In this document: piece by piece, positions 53,304 through 62,060 of the stretch
Numbering within the stretch: position 1 is the first letter of the stretch
Layout: each line of letters begins with the position of its first letter
From: Butyrivibrio sp. NC3005
GTDB taxonomy: Bacteria; Bacillota; Clostridia; Lachnospirales; Lachnospiraceae
Reading direction: 5' to 3'
NCBI RefSeq assembly: GCF_000424545.1
Contig: NZ_AUKC01000017.1
Span: 1 to 64,000 of the forward strand
DNA length: 64,000 nt
The notes under the pieces: model-generated
Databases searched by the model: none
What the model was told of the DNA's origin: nothing
Seen by the model: the letters and a program-made list of their open reading frames with translations, nothing else
Position numbers and translations under genes: made by a program

Positions 53304-53869
53304 TTTTTTCCCTTCCTTTCAATAACATTTTTCACGCAAAAAATAAGAAGGCTAAAAAGGGTAACAGCAAGCATTAAAAGCATAGATGATATTTTGACAG
53401 TACAAATATCGGCTATCATCATTACTGCGCAGGAAAAAATCATAACAGCAGTCTGAAAAAATCCTCTAGACATCTTACCAATCAGCTTAATTGCGGCATC
53501 AAGTATTAGTATTCCAACTGCAAGTTTTATCCCTTTAAAGGCATTTGCTATATATGTAATTGAAAGGAAATCATCAAGGCATAACGAAATAAGATATATC
53601 ACTATAAACGATGGCAATATTATTCCTATTGTAGCAAATATTGCACCACTAATTCCCCTCTTTTTATACCCCACATAAGTTGCACAGTTAATCGCCACAG
53701 GTCCTGGTGTTGATTCAGCCATAACTGTGATGTTCATCATCTCTTCTGAAGATATCCACTTTTTCTTCTCAACACAGATATCTTCAATCAGAGAAATCAT
53801 CGCATAACCTCCACCAAAAGTAAAAAGCCCTATCTTAGCGAAAGTTATAAATAACTCAATAAAAATCAT
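53300..53869 (-). CDS. chromate transporter family protein, half-size subunit
   Basis: This 189-residue partner of the next gene shares the motifs FAKIGLFTFGGGYAMISLIEDI and MAESTPGPVAINCATYVG. The start is set at the ATG at 53869 after TAGGAG; a longer frame overlaps the upstream gene. The N-terminal glycine-rich FGGGYAM segment is complete in both halves, so neither is degenerate. Substrate unknown beyond the family name. Confidence 0.9.
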   Translation of the reverse strand: MIFIELFITFAKIGLFTFGGGYAMISLIEDICVEKKKWISSEEMMNITVMAESTPGPVAINCATYVGYKKRGISGAIFATIGIILPSFIVIYLISLCLDDFLSITYIANAFKGIKLAVGILILDAAIKLIGKMSRGFFQTAVMIFSCAVMMIADICTVKISSMLLMLAVTLFSLLIFCVKNVIERKGKK

Positions 53870-53906
53870 AAAAATACTCCTACAAAATTCTATAGGACTA
53901 GAAAAC

Positions 53907-54485
53907 TTATTTTTTCTTAACAAAATCAATCATAATGCACATTCCCCCAATAACCAGAAGAGAAATCGCCGGAATAACATTTCTAATATCAAGCATAACT
54001 GAACCAATAAGCTTTGATAATGAAAAGTTAATTATAAAAATGAACAAAACTGCCATAATGCATGATATTCCAGCTGCAAGTAACTTTCTTTTGGGCAAGC
54101 GGATAAATAATATATATACTCCCCAGATAAAAAACAAAAAAATAATGGCCATAACAAGACCAACACGAAGCACTTGTTTTTCGGAAGTTAAAATACTAAG
54201 TACAAAAAGATATGGAATAATCAGCAAAGTAAACGCAATAATAGACAGCTTAATTCCTCTTAATTTCAATAATAAAATTGGAAAAATAATGCTCCATGCT
54301 ATAAAACACGACGAAAGCACAACTAATGACCAAGACAATGTTCTAGAAATTGCAAAATCACATATTGTGCACACTACTATAGCGATACATATAATAGCTG
54401 AAAAAACTATTGCAAGAATTCTGTTTTCTGACTTCTTGTTTGGTGTACTAAGATTTTTATCGCCACGTTCCTTACAATTATTCAT
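53907..54485 (-). CDS. hypothetical six-helix membrane protein
   Basis: A 192-residue membrane protein. A hydrophilic N-terminus (NNCKERGDKNLSTPNKKSENR) is followed by six predicted helices, the second pair carrying CTICDFAISRTLSWSLVVLSS, a segment I associate with uncharacterised Firmicute membrane proteins of the DUF6320 kind. No pore, catalytic or transporter motif is visible. AAGGAG precedes the ATG. It lies 37 bp upstream of the chromate transporter pair in the same direction and may be the first gene of that unit. Confidence 0.55.
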   Translation of the reverse strand: MNNCKERGDKNLSTPNKKSENRILAIVFSAIICIAIVVCTICDFAISRTLSWSLVVLSSCFIAWSIIFPILLLKLRGIKLSIIAFTLLIIPYLFVLSILTSEKQVLRVGLVMAIIFLFFIWGVYILFIRLPKRKLLAAGISCIMAVLFIFIINFSLSKLIGSVMLDIRNVIPAISLLVIGGMCIMIDFVKKK

Positions 54486-54628
54486 TTTTCTCCTTGTATA
54501 TTGCAGTATATAAGAATGATTTTTTAAGAACCCAGCCCAAAAACATTATAAATCTTCTCATTAATCAGGCGCAAGTACACAATTCTACCAATATGCCTGC
54601 CTTTTTCAAAATCTGCATCCTCTAATTG

Positions 54629-57622
54629 TCAATGCACTATGTTAAATGCTTTTTTCTCAAACTCATCAGCCGGAAGAGGTTTTGAAAAATAGTATCCTTG
54701 AACAAGATCACATCCTCTACCTTTAAGAAAATCTAATTGTTCTTTTGTTTCTACACCTTCCGCCACTACTATAAGCTTAAGACTCTTGGCTATATCCAAA
54801 ATCAGCTCAACCATTCGAACATTTTTGCTGTCATCATCAAACTCAATATCTTTAATAAAACTTCTATCAAGTTTAAGTACATCAATAGACATATGCGTTA
54901 GTAAATTCAAAGAGGAATACCCTGTTCCAAAATCATCCATTTCGATATGGTAACCCTTGCTCCTGAATCTATCTATTACATCTAGAATCTGTTCTTCGCC
55001 CTCAGTATAGGCTGATTCAGTTATTTCAAGATGAAGATTTTCTCTTCCTATACCTGTCTCTGTTACAATTCCTTCAATTGTCTTATCAAGATTTGGATCA
55101 AATATATCGACACGTGAAAGATTTACCGAAATAGGTATAGTTCTTCCATATTTTTCTTTCCAAACCGCTATTTGTCTTGCTACTTCTGTCCAAATATATC
55201 GATCTAACATTCCGATTTGATATTTCTTTTCAAAAAGAGTTATAAATTCATCTGGCGGTACCATACCAAGTTCATGATGATTCCACCTAATAAGTGCTTC
55301 TGCACTGCATAGCATAGGCACGTCTTCCTGAACGTTATATTTCGGCTGATAATACACGATGAATTCTTTGTTCTCAATGCCTTTCTTAAGATCATTAAGA
55401 AGTCTTTGTTCCAGAATTTCCTTAACTCTCATCTCTTCATTAAACACCATAAGTCTTGAATGATGAATATTTCTAGTCATATTACAGGCAGCTCTTGCTC
55501 TATCAAAAAGCTGAACAGGCTCTATTCCGCTTTGCCATGGCATTACTCCCATTCTAAGCAAAATATTCACATTTGGCGTACATTCATCTAGACATTTTTG
55601 GAATCGATCAAAAATCTGCTGATAATCATCAAAATGCTTGAAATAAATATTAAATCTATCCGCCTGAGCTCTACAAGCTATTCCATCATTTTCAGTAATA
55701 AATTTTTTTATATCCAATGCCAGATTTGTCAATACTTTATCACCAAAATCCCAACCATATATCGCATTTACTACATGAAACTGCTCAATATTAATTACTA
55801 TTGCATCCATCTTATTATATGGATTTTCTTTGTACATACGATTTGCATATTCAAAGAAAAAGTTTCTTGTATATAATCTTGTAAGCGAATCTCTCTCTGT
55901 TGCATCAATTAGCTTCTGACGTTCAAGCGCTCTTTTTTCAGCCTTCATCCTAGCTAAAAGAAGGAATAATAAAAGGCATATAAGTATCGCAGATACCGCC
56001 ACAGCATCAGCTAGATTATCTTGAACATAATCCGAAAATGATACTTTATTAACTGCATTTGTATACTTTGATAACATAGCATCAACAGAAGTTTCTTCCA
56101 TCAAAGCTTCTGTTTTATTTAGTATCGATAATAAAATATTATTATCCCTACTAACTGCAAAAGAAAAACGAATTTCTTCTCCAGTATCCAGGATAGATAA
56201 GTTATTTTCTCTTCTAAGTCTGTCATTTGTATTAATTCTATAACCATTAACCATAGCGCAGTCTGCTTCTCCAGAACCAACTGCCGAATAAACCTCTTCA
56301 AGTGTATTTCGCCACGAAATCTCCCAATCAGGAAAAAACTCTTTTACAAAATTATCAAAGTTTACGTTTCCTTCAAGAAGCACAACTTTAGTATTCTCAG
56401 AAGAAAAAATATCTTTCTGCTCACCAGTTTTTACTAGTGCATATATCTCAGTACTCATAATAGGATTCGATATATAAATATTATTTTGCTCACTGTCATA
56501 AATCCCCATGCTTATAGGAAACACTACATCTATCTCACCTTCATTAAGTGCCTTTATTGCCTCTTTAGTACTATCATAAGGATATGCTTCATAATTTATA
56601 TCAATTCCTTCTACACATTTTGAAGCGCGCTCAAGAAGTTCTTTTAACGCTCCTGAAACTTTTCCTTCACTTTCAAAACAAAACGGCTCATAATCATTTC
56701 TATATCCAACTTTGATAGTATGCTTTTTTTCTAGCCACTCTTTTTCTTCTTTACGAAAAATAACCCCCGTATTAAATGTCCAAATATACTTCTGATAAAG
56801 TCGTTGATTATAAAATGGATCTTCGTTTTGAATAGCAATAAGAGCATGTTCCAAATCAGCCAAAAGATCTGAACGCTCCTTATTAACAGCAAAATAATAA
56901 TCAGATGATCCAAACTTATAAACAGGCTGACAAAACTCGCTTCTACCATATGTATCTAAAGAAACATATGCATCAATTATTCCATTTTTTAAAAGATTAA
57001 TAGTCTCCTCGGCATCCAAATTTGAGATTTCTATCAAATCTATATTAATTCCATGATTTTTAGACCATTCTTTAAGAAGTTTTTCCTGTATACTTCCTTT
57101 ATTAACAGCGAATTTTTTGCCATTAAAAAACTGAATGTCATCATCCATAAGTGTAGCATTTTTCTTATTAACATAGATATAATAGGACTCAGTTCCCATA
57201 GGAAGTGATGGGTAAAGGAGTTTTTGAGATCTTTCTTTTGTATAGGAAACATCACTTAAAAGATCTATCTCACCATTTAACAGCATTTGTAATAATTCAG
57301 GCCATGTTCCCTCAACATATTCATATTTCCATTTAGTGTGAGTTAAAATTTTCTCCTGATATTCATATGCAATTCCAGTTCTTCTCCCAAATCTATCTGT
57401 GTAATTGTAAGAAGCTTCATACCAGCCAACTCTAACAATCTTGTTTCCTTTATCGTCTAGCTTAATATTAGAGACGATTTCATTAGTATCACTAGCATAT
57501 GCCATTGTATATAAAGGAAATAGAGTAACTCCACACAAAAAAACAACAACAAAAATAGCGAAAAGTCTCTTAAAAAATTTCCAAATTATTCTGTTATGTA
57601 TTTTTATAAAATCATATTTCAT
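54629..57622 (-). CDS. two-PBP-domain membrane sensor with degenerate GGDEF and intact EAL
   Basis: A 997-residue signalling protein. After a signal/anchor helix (~14-40) it has two tandem bacterial extracellular solute-binding family 3 domains (~55-265 and ~285-520, with LLNGEIDLLSDVSYTKERSQKL and KVGYRNDYEPFCFESEGKVSGALKE). A second helix (~543-562) leads to GGDEF (~575-720) and EAL (~740-990). GGDEF is degenerate (AQADRF in place of GGDEF). EAL is complete: CSAEALIRW, SVNLSRVDI, LEITESAY, MDDFGTGYSS, AEGVET and QGYYFSKPL. Binding of an extracellular amino acid or similar ligand probably controls c-di-GMP hydrolysis. No partner gene is adjacent. Confidence 0.9.
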   Translation of the reverse strand: MKYDFIKIHNRIIWKFFKRLFAIFVVVFLCGVTLFPLYTMAYASDTNEIVSNIKLDDKGNKIVRVGWYEASYNYTDRFGRRTGIAYEYQEKILTHTKWKYEYVEGTWPELLQMLLNGEIDLLSDVSYTKERSQKLLYPSLPMGTESYYIYVNKKNATLMDDDIQFFNGKKFAVNKGSIQEKLLKEWSKNHGINIDLIEISNLDAEETINLLKNGIIDAYVSLDTYGRSEFCQPVYKFGSSDYYFAVNKERSDLLADLEHALIAIQNEDPFYNQRLYQKYIWTFNTGVIFRKEEKEWLEKKHTIKVGYRNDYEPFCFESEGKVSGALKELLERASKCVEGIDINYEAYPYDSTKEAIKALNEGEIDVVFPISMGIYDSEQNNIYISNPIMSTEIYALVKTGEQKDIFSSENTKVVLLEGNVNFDNFVKEFFPDWEISWRNTLEEVYSAVGSGEADCAMVNGYRINTNDRLRRENNLSILDTGEEIRFSFAVSRDNNILLSILNKTEALMEETSVDAMLSKYTNAVNKVSFSDYVQDNLADAVAVSAILICLLLFLLLARMKAEKRALERQKLIDATERDSLTRLYTRNFFFEYANRMYKENPYNKMDAIVINIEQFHVVNAIYGWDFGDKVLTNLALDIKKFITENDGIACRAQADRFNIYFKHFDDYQQIFDRFQKCLDECTPNVNILLRMGVMPWQSGIEPVQLFDRARAACNMTRNIHHSRLMVFNEEMRVKEILEQRLLNDLKKGIENKEFIVYYQPKYNVQEDVPMLCSAEALIRWNHHELGMVPPDEFITLFEKKYQIGMLDRYIWTEVARQIAVWKEKYGRTIPISVNLSRVDIFDPNLDKTIEGIVTETGIGRENLHLEITESAYTEGEEQILDVIDRFRSKGYHIEMDDFGTGYSSLNLLTHMSIDVLKLDRSFIKDIEFDDDSKNVRMVELILDIAKSLKLIVVAEGVETKEQLDFLKGRGCDLVQGYYFSKPLPADEFEKKAFNIVH

Positions 57623-57652
57623 GCAGTCACCATAACAAACATAGTAAACAGT

Positions 57653-57842
57653 CGATAAATTAGTTTTTATGACTTCTTGCTGAGATTTAGGATAATCATC
57701 AGCAAGAATCCTGCTTCGCAGGACAAAATTTGTCTTAACGACAAATTTTGGTCTGGTACGGTTCTTGATTTTCCTGATGAAAACAAGAACCTATAACAAT
57801 CTTTTAAAATTATCAAAGCATAAATGTTCCACTAATTTATCG
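57653..57842. repeat. 12-bp inverted repeats flanking R2 copy 2
   Basis: CGATAAATTAGT (57653-57664) and ACTAATTTATCG (57831-57842) are a perfect 12-bp inverted repeat enclosing R2 copy 2. The other two R2 copies do not have it. It could be a composite mobile-element end or a long terminator-like stem between the symporter and sensor genes. Confidence 0.6.
57668..57795 (+). repeat. structured repeat R2, copy 2
   Basis: Four consecutive stems: TTCTTGCTGA/TCAGCAAGAA (57674-57683/57699-57708), TCCTGC/GCAGGA (57709-57714/57718-57723), AAAATTTGTC/GACAAATTTT (57725-57734/57740-57749) and GGTTCTTG/CAAGAACC (57760-57767/57784-57791), the last extended by TTTTC/GAAAA. It lies between the symporter stop and the sensor start, both on the minus strand. 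Confidence 0.85.
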
Positions 57843-57895
57843 GTTAAATTTGTTATTTTCTACATGATTTTGATTTATCATTCACTAAACTTTCC

Positions 57896-59308
57896 TTAAT
57901 CCTTATGACATTTATCAAAATACTTTCTAGTTTCCTTAACAACAACTTTACTTAATACAATAAGAGCAATGAGATTAGGTATTGCCATAAGTGCATTGAA
58001 AATATCAGCAATTTTCCATACCGCAGATACTGTAAAAAATGGACCTATCAAAACAGCCAGAATATAAAGCCATCTATAAACTTTGACTACTTTCATATTA
58101 TCAAAAAGATATTCCAGACTTCGTTCACTGTAATAATCCCATCCAATAATCGTTGTAAATGCAAAGAAAACAAGGCAGATCATCAAAATAAATGGTCCAA
58201 TATTAGAATTCCACAAAAGGCCTTTTTCGAATGCCAGCGATGTTACTTCTACTCCTTCATATCCTTTTGAAATTGCAATATCATAAGCGCCCGTAACCAT
58301 TATTGTTAAACCTGTCATTGTACATATACAAACTGTATCAACAAAAGTTCCTGTCATTGATACAAGTCCCTGTCTTACAGGCTCATCTGTTTTGGCTGCC
58401 GCAGCAGCAATTGGTGCACTTCCAAGTCCTGATTCATTGGAAAAAATACCTCTTGCAATACCTTTCTGCATTGCCATAAAGAGTGTTCCAATAGCTCCGC
58501 CTGCTATAGCTCTAATACCAAAAGCACATTCAAAAATCCTAACTATTGCTGATGGAATCTCTTTAAAATTTACAACAAGTATCGTTATACAGATTGCAAC
58601 ATAGATTATAGCCATAAAAGGTACTACAATTGATGAAACACTGGCAATTCTTTTGATTCCTCCGATTACTACAAGGGCAACAAGAGCTGCAACTACTACA
58701 GATGTGATAACTGTTACTATCGAATAGTCATTTTCGAAAATAGTCACTTTAGTTGCCATTTCCGGATCAAAATAATTCTTTGTAGCTGACGAAATTCCAT
58801 TAACCTGAGTAAATGTTCCAATTCCCATAAGACCTACGCATGTAGCAAAAATTGCAAAACACTTTGCAAGCCACTTCCACTGTTTTCCCATACCATTTTC
58901 AATGTAATAGAATGGTCCGCCAAGAAATCTGCCATTTCCTTTATCTACTCTATATTTAACTGCCAGTAAACCTTCTGCGTATTTGGTCGCCATTCCAAAG
59001 AATGCCGCAACAACCATCCAAAAAATTGCGCCTGGACCGCCTTCGGTAATTGCTGTCGCTACTCCTACGATATTTCCTGTTCCGATTGTCGCCGCAAGTG
59101 CAGTGCATAAAGCTCCAAAGCTACTGACTTCACCATTTGAGGTATCTTCGTTTTGAACCATGTATTTCAAAGCAAGTGGAAGTCTTCTAAACTGAAGAAC
59201 ACCAAGCCTAAGAGTTAGATATATACCAGTTCCCAAAATAAGCACAATAAGAGGAATTCCCCAAACAAATTTATCAATTTCACTTAAAATCTCATTAAAA
59301 CCCACCAT
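57896..59308 (-). CDS. AGCS-family sodium:alanine/glycine symporter
   Basis: A 470-residue transporter with about eleven helices. The AGCS signature is LAATIGTGNIVGVATAITEGGPGAIFWM (residues ~63-90), with AKYAEGLLAVKYR after it. IGTLFMAMQKGIARGIFSNESGLGSAPIAAAAAK (~273-306) is the second signature. It imports alanine or glycine with Na+. The ATG at 59308 follows GAGGAG; ten earlier codons lack a site. A promoter-like pair and a 14-bp palindrome lie upstream. Confidence 0.92.
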   Translation of the reverse strand: MVGFNEILSEIDKFVWGIPLIVLILGTGIYLTLRLGVLQFRRLPLALKYMVQNEDTSNGEVSSFGALCTALAATIGTGNIVGVATAITEGGPGAIFWMVVAAFFGMATKYAEGLLAVKYRVDKGNGRFLGGPFYYIENGMGKQWKWLAKCFAIFATCVGLMGIGTFTQVNGISSATKNYFDPEMATKVTIFENDYSIVTVITSVVVAALVALVVIGGIKRIASVSSIVVPFMAIIYVAICITILVVNFKEIPSAIVRIFECAFGIRAIAGGAIGTLFMAMQKGIARGIFSNESGLGSAPIAAAAAKTDEPVRQGLVSMTGTFVDTVCICTMTGLTIMVTGAYDIAISKGYEGVEVTSLAFEKGLLWNSNIGPFILMICLVFFAFTTIIGWDYYSERSLEYLFDNMKVVKVYRWLYILAVLIGPFFTVSAVWKIADIFNALMAIPNLIALIVLSKVVVKETRKYFDKCHKD

Positions 59309-59438
59309 TTTCTTTCTCCTCTTTTTGTTCTCAAGCATCTTATAAAATTGGATGCCACTTATAACAGCTGCACACTACTAAGTGTTCTATGAACAATCCT
59401 AGATTAAAATCACTCATGTACGCAGTTACACTTGTGAC

Positions 59439-59468
59439 ATCATAACATTAATTTGAACATACACTCAA
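59439..59468 (-). promoter_or_regulatory. candidate promoter of the alanine symporter gene
   Basis: TTGAGT (59463-59468) and TATGAT (59439-59444) on the minus strand have an 18-bp spacer. The gap 59309-59670 between the two divergent genes holds no gene, only this promoter and the palindrome at 59487-59500. Confidence 0.45.
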
Positions 59469-59486
59469 GATTTATTTGATTAAATT

Positions 59487-59500
59487 TTTAACGCGTTAAA
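59487..59500. promoter_or_regulatory. 14-bp perfect palindrome, possible operator
   Basis: TTTAACGCGTTAAA lies between the divergent symporter and add genes, about 18 bp upstream of the symporter -35 box. The central CG and AT-rich arms fit a LacI/GalR-type site; no such regulator lies next to it. Confidence 0.5.
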
Positions 59501-59670
59501 CAAACATTGGATAATAATAGCTTCTAGCATCCCAAAAACAGCAACTTCATTACTTTCCCCGTATCAATTCAACTTTATAGCGCTATTATTAATTTACTAT
59601 CTGTTGTATGATATTTTTATAAAGAAATTGATTTTATGCTCAATTATAAAAAAAACAGGAGGTGATTTTC

Positions 59671-60627
59671 TTGAATTTAAAACAGGCTAAATCCGAATTA
59701 CATTTACATCTTGACGGTTCTATACGTCCCTCATCTCTTTTAGAAATATGTAAAGAAAAAAATATCAGTATACCAGCAACTTCTCTTCAAGAAGTAACAA
59801 GGCTTATGGAAGTTCCTGAAAATTGTGATTCATTAAATACATATCTTAAACGTTTCGATTTGCCTCTTATGATATTACAGGATGGTGAATCAATCGAAAG
59901 AGTCACTTATGAACTAGCAGAAGATCTTACCAAAGAAGGAATTGAATATGGAGAAATTCGTTTTGCACCATTTTATTCTACTAAAAACGGTTTAACTCAG
60001 GAAATGGTAACTAAAGCTGCCATTAATGGCGCAAAAAAAGCAATGAAAAACCATCCTAATATAAGAATCGGTCTTATTCTGTGCTGTATGAGAGGATTAG
60101 ATGAAGACATAAATTTAGAAACCGTAAAAGTTTGTTCTAATCTTTTAGGAGATGTTGTATGTGCTATAGATTTAGCTGGTGCAGAAGCTTTATATCCAAC
60201 CTCTGACTACAAATATATCTTTGATAAAGCAAAAGATGCTCATATTCCATTCACTATCCATGCTGGAGAAGCTGCAGGCCCAGAAAGCATTTACAGTGCA
60301 CTGGAATTTGGCACTAAAAGAATTGGTCACGGCGTTAGATGCATTGAAGATTCCAACCTTATGAAACAGTTAAAGGAAAGAGAGATTATCCTTGAAGTTT
60401 GTCCTACCAGTAACTGCCAAACTTTTCCACTGAAAAAAGCCAGCCTTCACCCTATAAGAAAACTGTTCGATTCCGGTATCAAAATCACCTTAAATACAGA
60501 TAACCGTACCGTTTCGCATACATCTTTGAATAAGGAAATTGAATTATTAAAAAATGAATTTGGTTTCACTGAAAGTGAATTCGATACAATTTGGAAAAAT
60601 GCCCAGGAAGCTCGCTTCTTAAAATAA
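59671..60627 (+). CDS. add: adenosine deaminase
   Basis: A 318-residue TIM-barrel enzyme that deaminates adenosine and deoxyadenosine to inosine. Zn ligands lie in SELHLHLDGSIRP (residues ~8-20) and IPFTIHAGEAAG (~190-200: His plus the catalytic Glu); GHGVRCI, EVCPTSN and LNTDNRTVS follow in order (His, then Asp). The start is a TTG at 59671 with AGGAGGTG eight bases upstream; the GTG inside that site is unlikely. With Cdd and the nucleoside importer it gives a complete nucleoside salvage route in this window. It is followed by a 480-bp repeat block. Confidence 0.93.
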   Translation: MNLKQAKSELHLHLDGSIRPSSLLEICKEKNISIPATSLQEVTRLMEVPENCDSLNTYLKRFDLPLMILQDGESIERVTYELAEDLTKEGIEYGEIRFAPFYSTKNGLTQEMVTKAAINGAKKAMKNHPNIRIGLILCCMRGLDEDINLETVKVCSNLLGDVVCAIDLAGAEALYPTSDYKYIFDKAKDAHIPFTIHAGEAAGPESIYSALEFGTKRIGHGVRCIEDSNLMKQLKEREIILEVCPTSNCQTFPLKKASLHPIRKLFDSGIKITLNTDNRTVSHTSLNKEIELLKNEFGFTESEFDTIWKNAQEARFLK

Positions 60628-60666
60628 TAACGACAAAAACCTATGCTTTTTTGTTTTATATAATCT

Positions 60667-60807
60667 GTTCTGATGTTTGTATATTTCGTCGCAGACACGC
60701 TTTCGCTTGATTATAAACGTAATGGTTCGTAATGCGCTAAAAAACAGCGCATAAGAACCAACGTTTATAAACAGTTCTGCTCGTGAAATATTACAAGCCA
60801 TCAGAAC
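60667..60807 (-). repeat. structured repeat R1, copy 3 (inverted)
   Basis: The same 141-bp element on the minus strand. The outer stem is GTTCTGATG / CATCAGAAC (60807-60799 / 60675-60667), where two pairs differ from copy 1 by compensatory change (T-A to C-G, C-G to A-T). The inner stem GGTTC/GAACC replaces GGTAC/GTACC, another compensatory change. The apical hairpin is TGCGCT/AGCGCA as in copy 2, and the GCGAAAGC mini-hairpin is kept. Confidence 0.85.
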
Positions 60808-60835
60808 GCATCTAATTAGTTCAAATAACGAAAAG

Positions 60836-60977
60836 TATGACTTCTTGTCGCTTATATTCAGAAACTCGCATTTACTGCGAGTTTCGTGAGAACAAAAGTC
60901 AAGCGGCAAACTGGTCCAAGGCGAAGCCTTTTTAAATGGCTAGTTTGCGTAGTTTTTGGAACGTAGTGACAAAAATC
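60836..60977 (+). repeat. structured intergenic element related to R2 at its 5' end
   Basis: This 142-bp stretch begins with the same TATGACTTCTTG as R2 but then differs. It forms GAAACTCGCA/TGCGAGTTTC (perfect 10 bp, 60861-60870/60876-60885) and GCAAACT/AGTTTGC enclosing AAGGC(GAA)GCCTT. R2 copy 3 follows directly. A partial repeat of its first 19 bases (TATGACTTCTTGTCACTTA) sits at 61102-61120 across the HAD gene stop. Confidence 0.7.
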
Positions 60978-61104
60978 TATGACTTCTTGCTGAGATTTAG
61001 GATAATCATCAGCAAGAATCCTGCTTCGCAGGACAAAATTTGTCTTAACGACAAATTTTAGTCTGGTACGGTTCTTGATTTTCCTAATGAAAACAATAAC
61101 CTAT
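60978..61104 (+). repeat. structured repeat R2, copy 3
   Basis: Nearly identical to copy 2 through three stems. The last stem is GGTTCTTG/CAATAACC, with a C-T mismatch where copies 1 and 2 pair, so this copy appears decayed. TATGACTTCTTG begins the element and occurs again directly after it at 61102. Confidence 0.85.
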
Positions 61105-61113
61105 GACTTCTTG

Positions 61114-62022
61114 TCACTTAAGGTGCTTTGGAAGTTCATTTCCAGACAGTTTATGTGCTTCAATCTCACAAATTCTATCTGCGTATTCTCGCATTTTATT
61201 TACTATCCACATATAAGCCATCTTATTCTCTGAATAATCAGCCTCTGTTATCATGTCAACTCGTCCATCTTCTCTTAAATGTTCAGCCTGTTTCATTCCT
61301 TCCATACTTCCCGGAGCATAGACAGCAAGTGTTGCACCTTTATTTTGCTTTATAACTGAAAATGCTGGGACGTCGCTTGGTCCGTCAGCTATATAAATCA
61401 TATTTTCAAAGGGAACTCGCCTTTTTTCTTTAGCAAGTTTGGTATTAACGCTAATTTTATCCCACTTGCCTACGCCTTTATTAATTTCAAACAAAGCCCT
61501 GGTCTTTGTAGTATTATCAATTGTAAAACCAATCTCACTAATCACTTTTTTTGAAGAGTCTTTACTATCTTCTCCTTCTATAAAGTCACATCCCCAAATT
61601 CCTGAAGTATATTTGGCTATAACTGAGCCTTCTATCATTTTGCGAATTCCAGTACTAACAATATAATGTTCTACTGTAATATCATATTTTTTGTAATTTT
61701 TATCTTCTTCAATAACTTTCTTAGTTAATTCAAAAAAATCAGGGAGACCATTATAAAACTTTATTTTACTTCCTAGTTCTTTTAATTTTTCATTAGTCAA
61801 TCCAGGAAAAAATCCATCTTTTACACAATGAATAAAATGATTAAGATATATAGTATCTGGATTTACCAAAACTCCCTGCTCTTTATAATAATCTGGGAGT
61901 TTATTAACTTTTTCCCAAAACTCTTCAGAATCAACATTATACTCAGCAAAAATAGGATCCTGCATATAACCATCAACAAGTGTTTTATCAAAATCCCAAA
62001 TAAGTGCAATTACATTTGCCAT
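61114..62022 (-). CDS. HAD-superfamily phosphohydrolase
   Basis: A 302-residue haloacid dehalogenase-type hydrolase. Motif I is IWDFDKTLV (residues ~8-16), motif II is YIVSTGIRKM near 120, and motif III/IV is MIYIADGPSDVPAFSVIK near 222-239. A helical cap of about 90 residues lies between motifs I and II (residues ~25-110). It probably removes phosphate from a small metabolite; the substrate is unknown. The ribosome binding site before the ATG at 62022 is weak. Its TGA lies inside the TATGACTTCTTGTCACTTA repeat fragment. It follows an exonuclease gene by 38 bp. Confidence 0.85.
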   Translation of the reverse strand: MANVIALIWDFDKTLVDGYMQDPIFAEYNVDSEEFWEKVNKLPDYYKEQGVLVNPDTIYLNHFIHCVKDGFFPGLTNEKLKELGSKIKFYNGLPDFFELTKKVIEEDKNYKKYDITVEHYIVSTGIRKMIEGSVIAKYTSGIWGCDFIEGEDSKDSSKKVISEIGFTIDNTTKTRALFEINKGVGKWDKISVNTKLAKEKRRVPFENMIYIADGPSDVPAFSVIKQNKGATLAVYAPGSMEGMKQAEHLREDGRVDMITEADYSENKMAYMWIVNKMREYADRICEIEAHKLSGNELPKHLK

Positions 62023-62060
62023 AAAAACCAACTTTCTAACCTGTAAATCATAAAAACTTA

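Noticed and set aside
53935-54513. A 192-codon plus-strand frame that mirrors the 192-residue membrane-protein gene
   Set aside because: It lies wholly opposite a gene with a ribosome binding site and good membrane helices; its own sequence has no start site or recognisable domain.
60628-61113. CRISPR array
   Set aside because: The repeats are long, structured and not regularly spaced; there are no short repeats with unique spacers and no cas genes.
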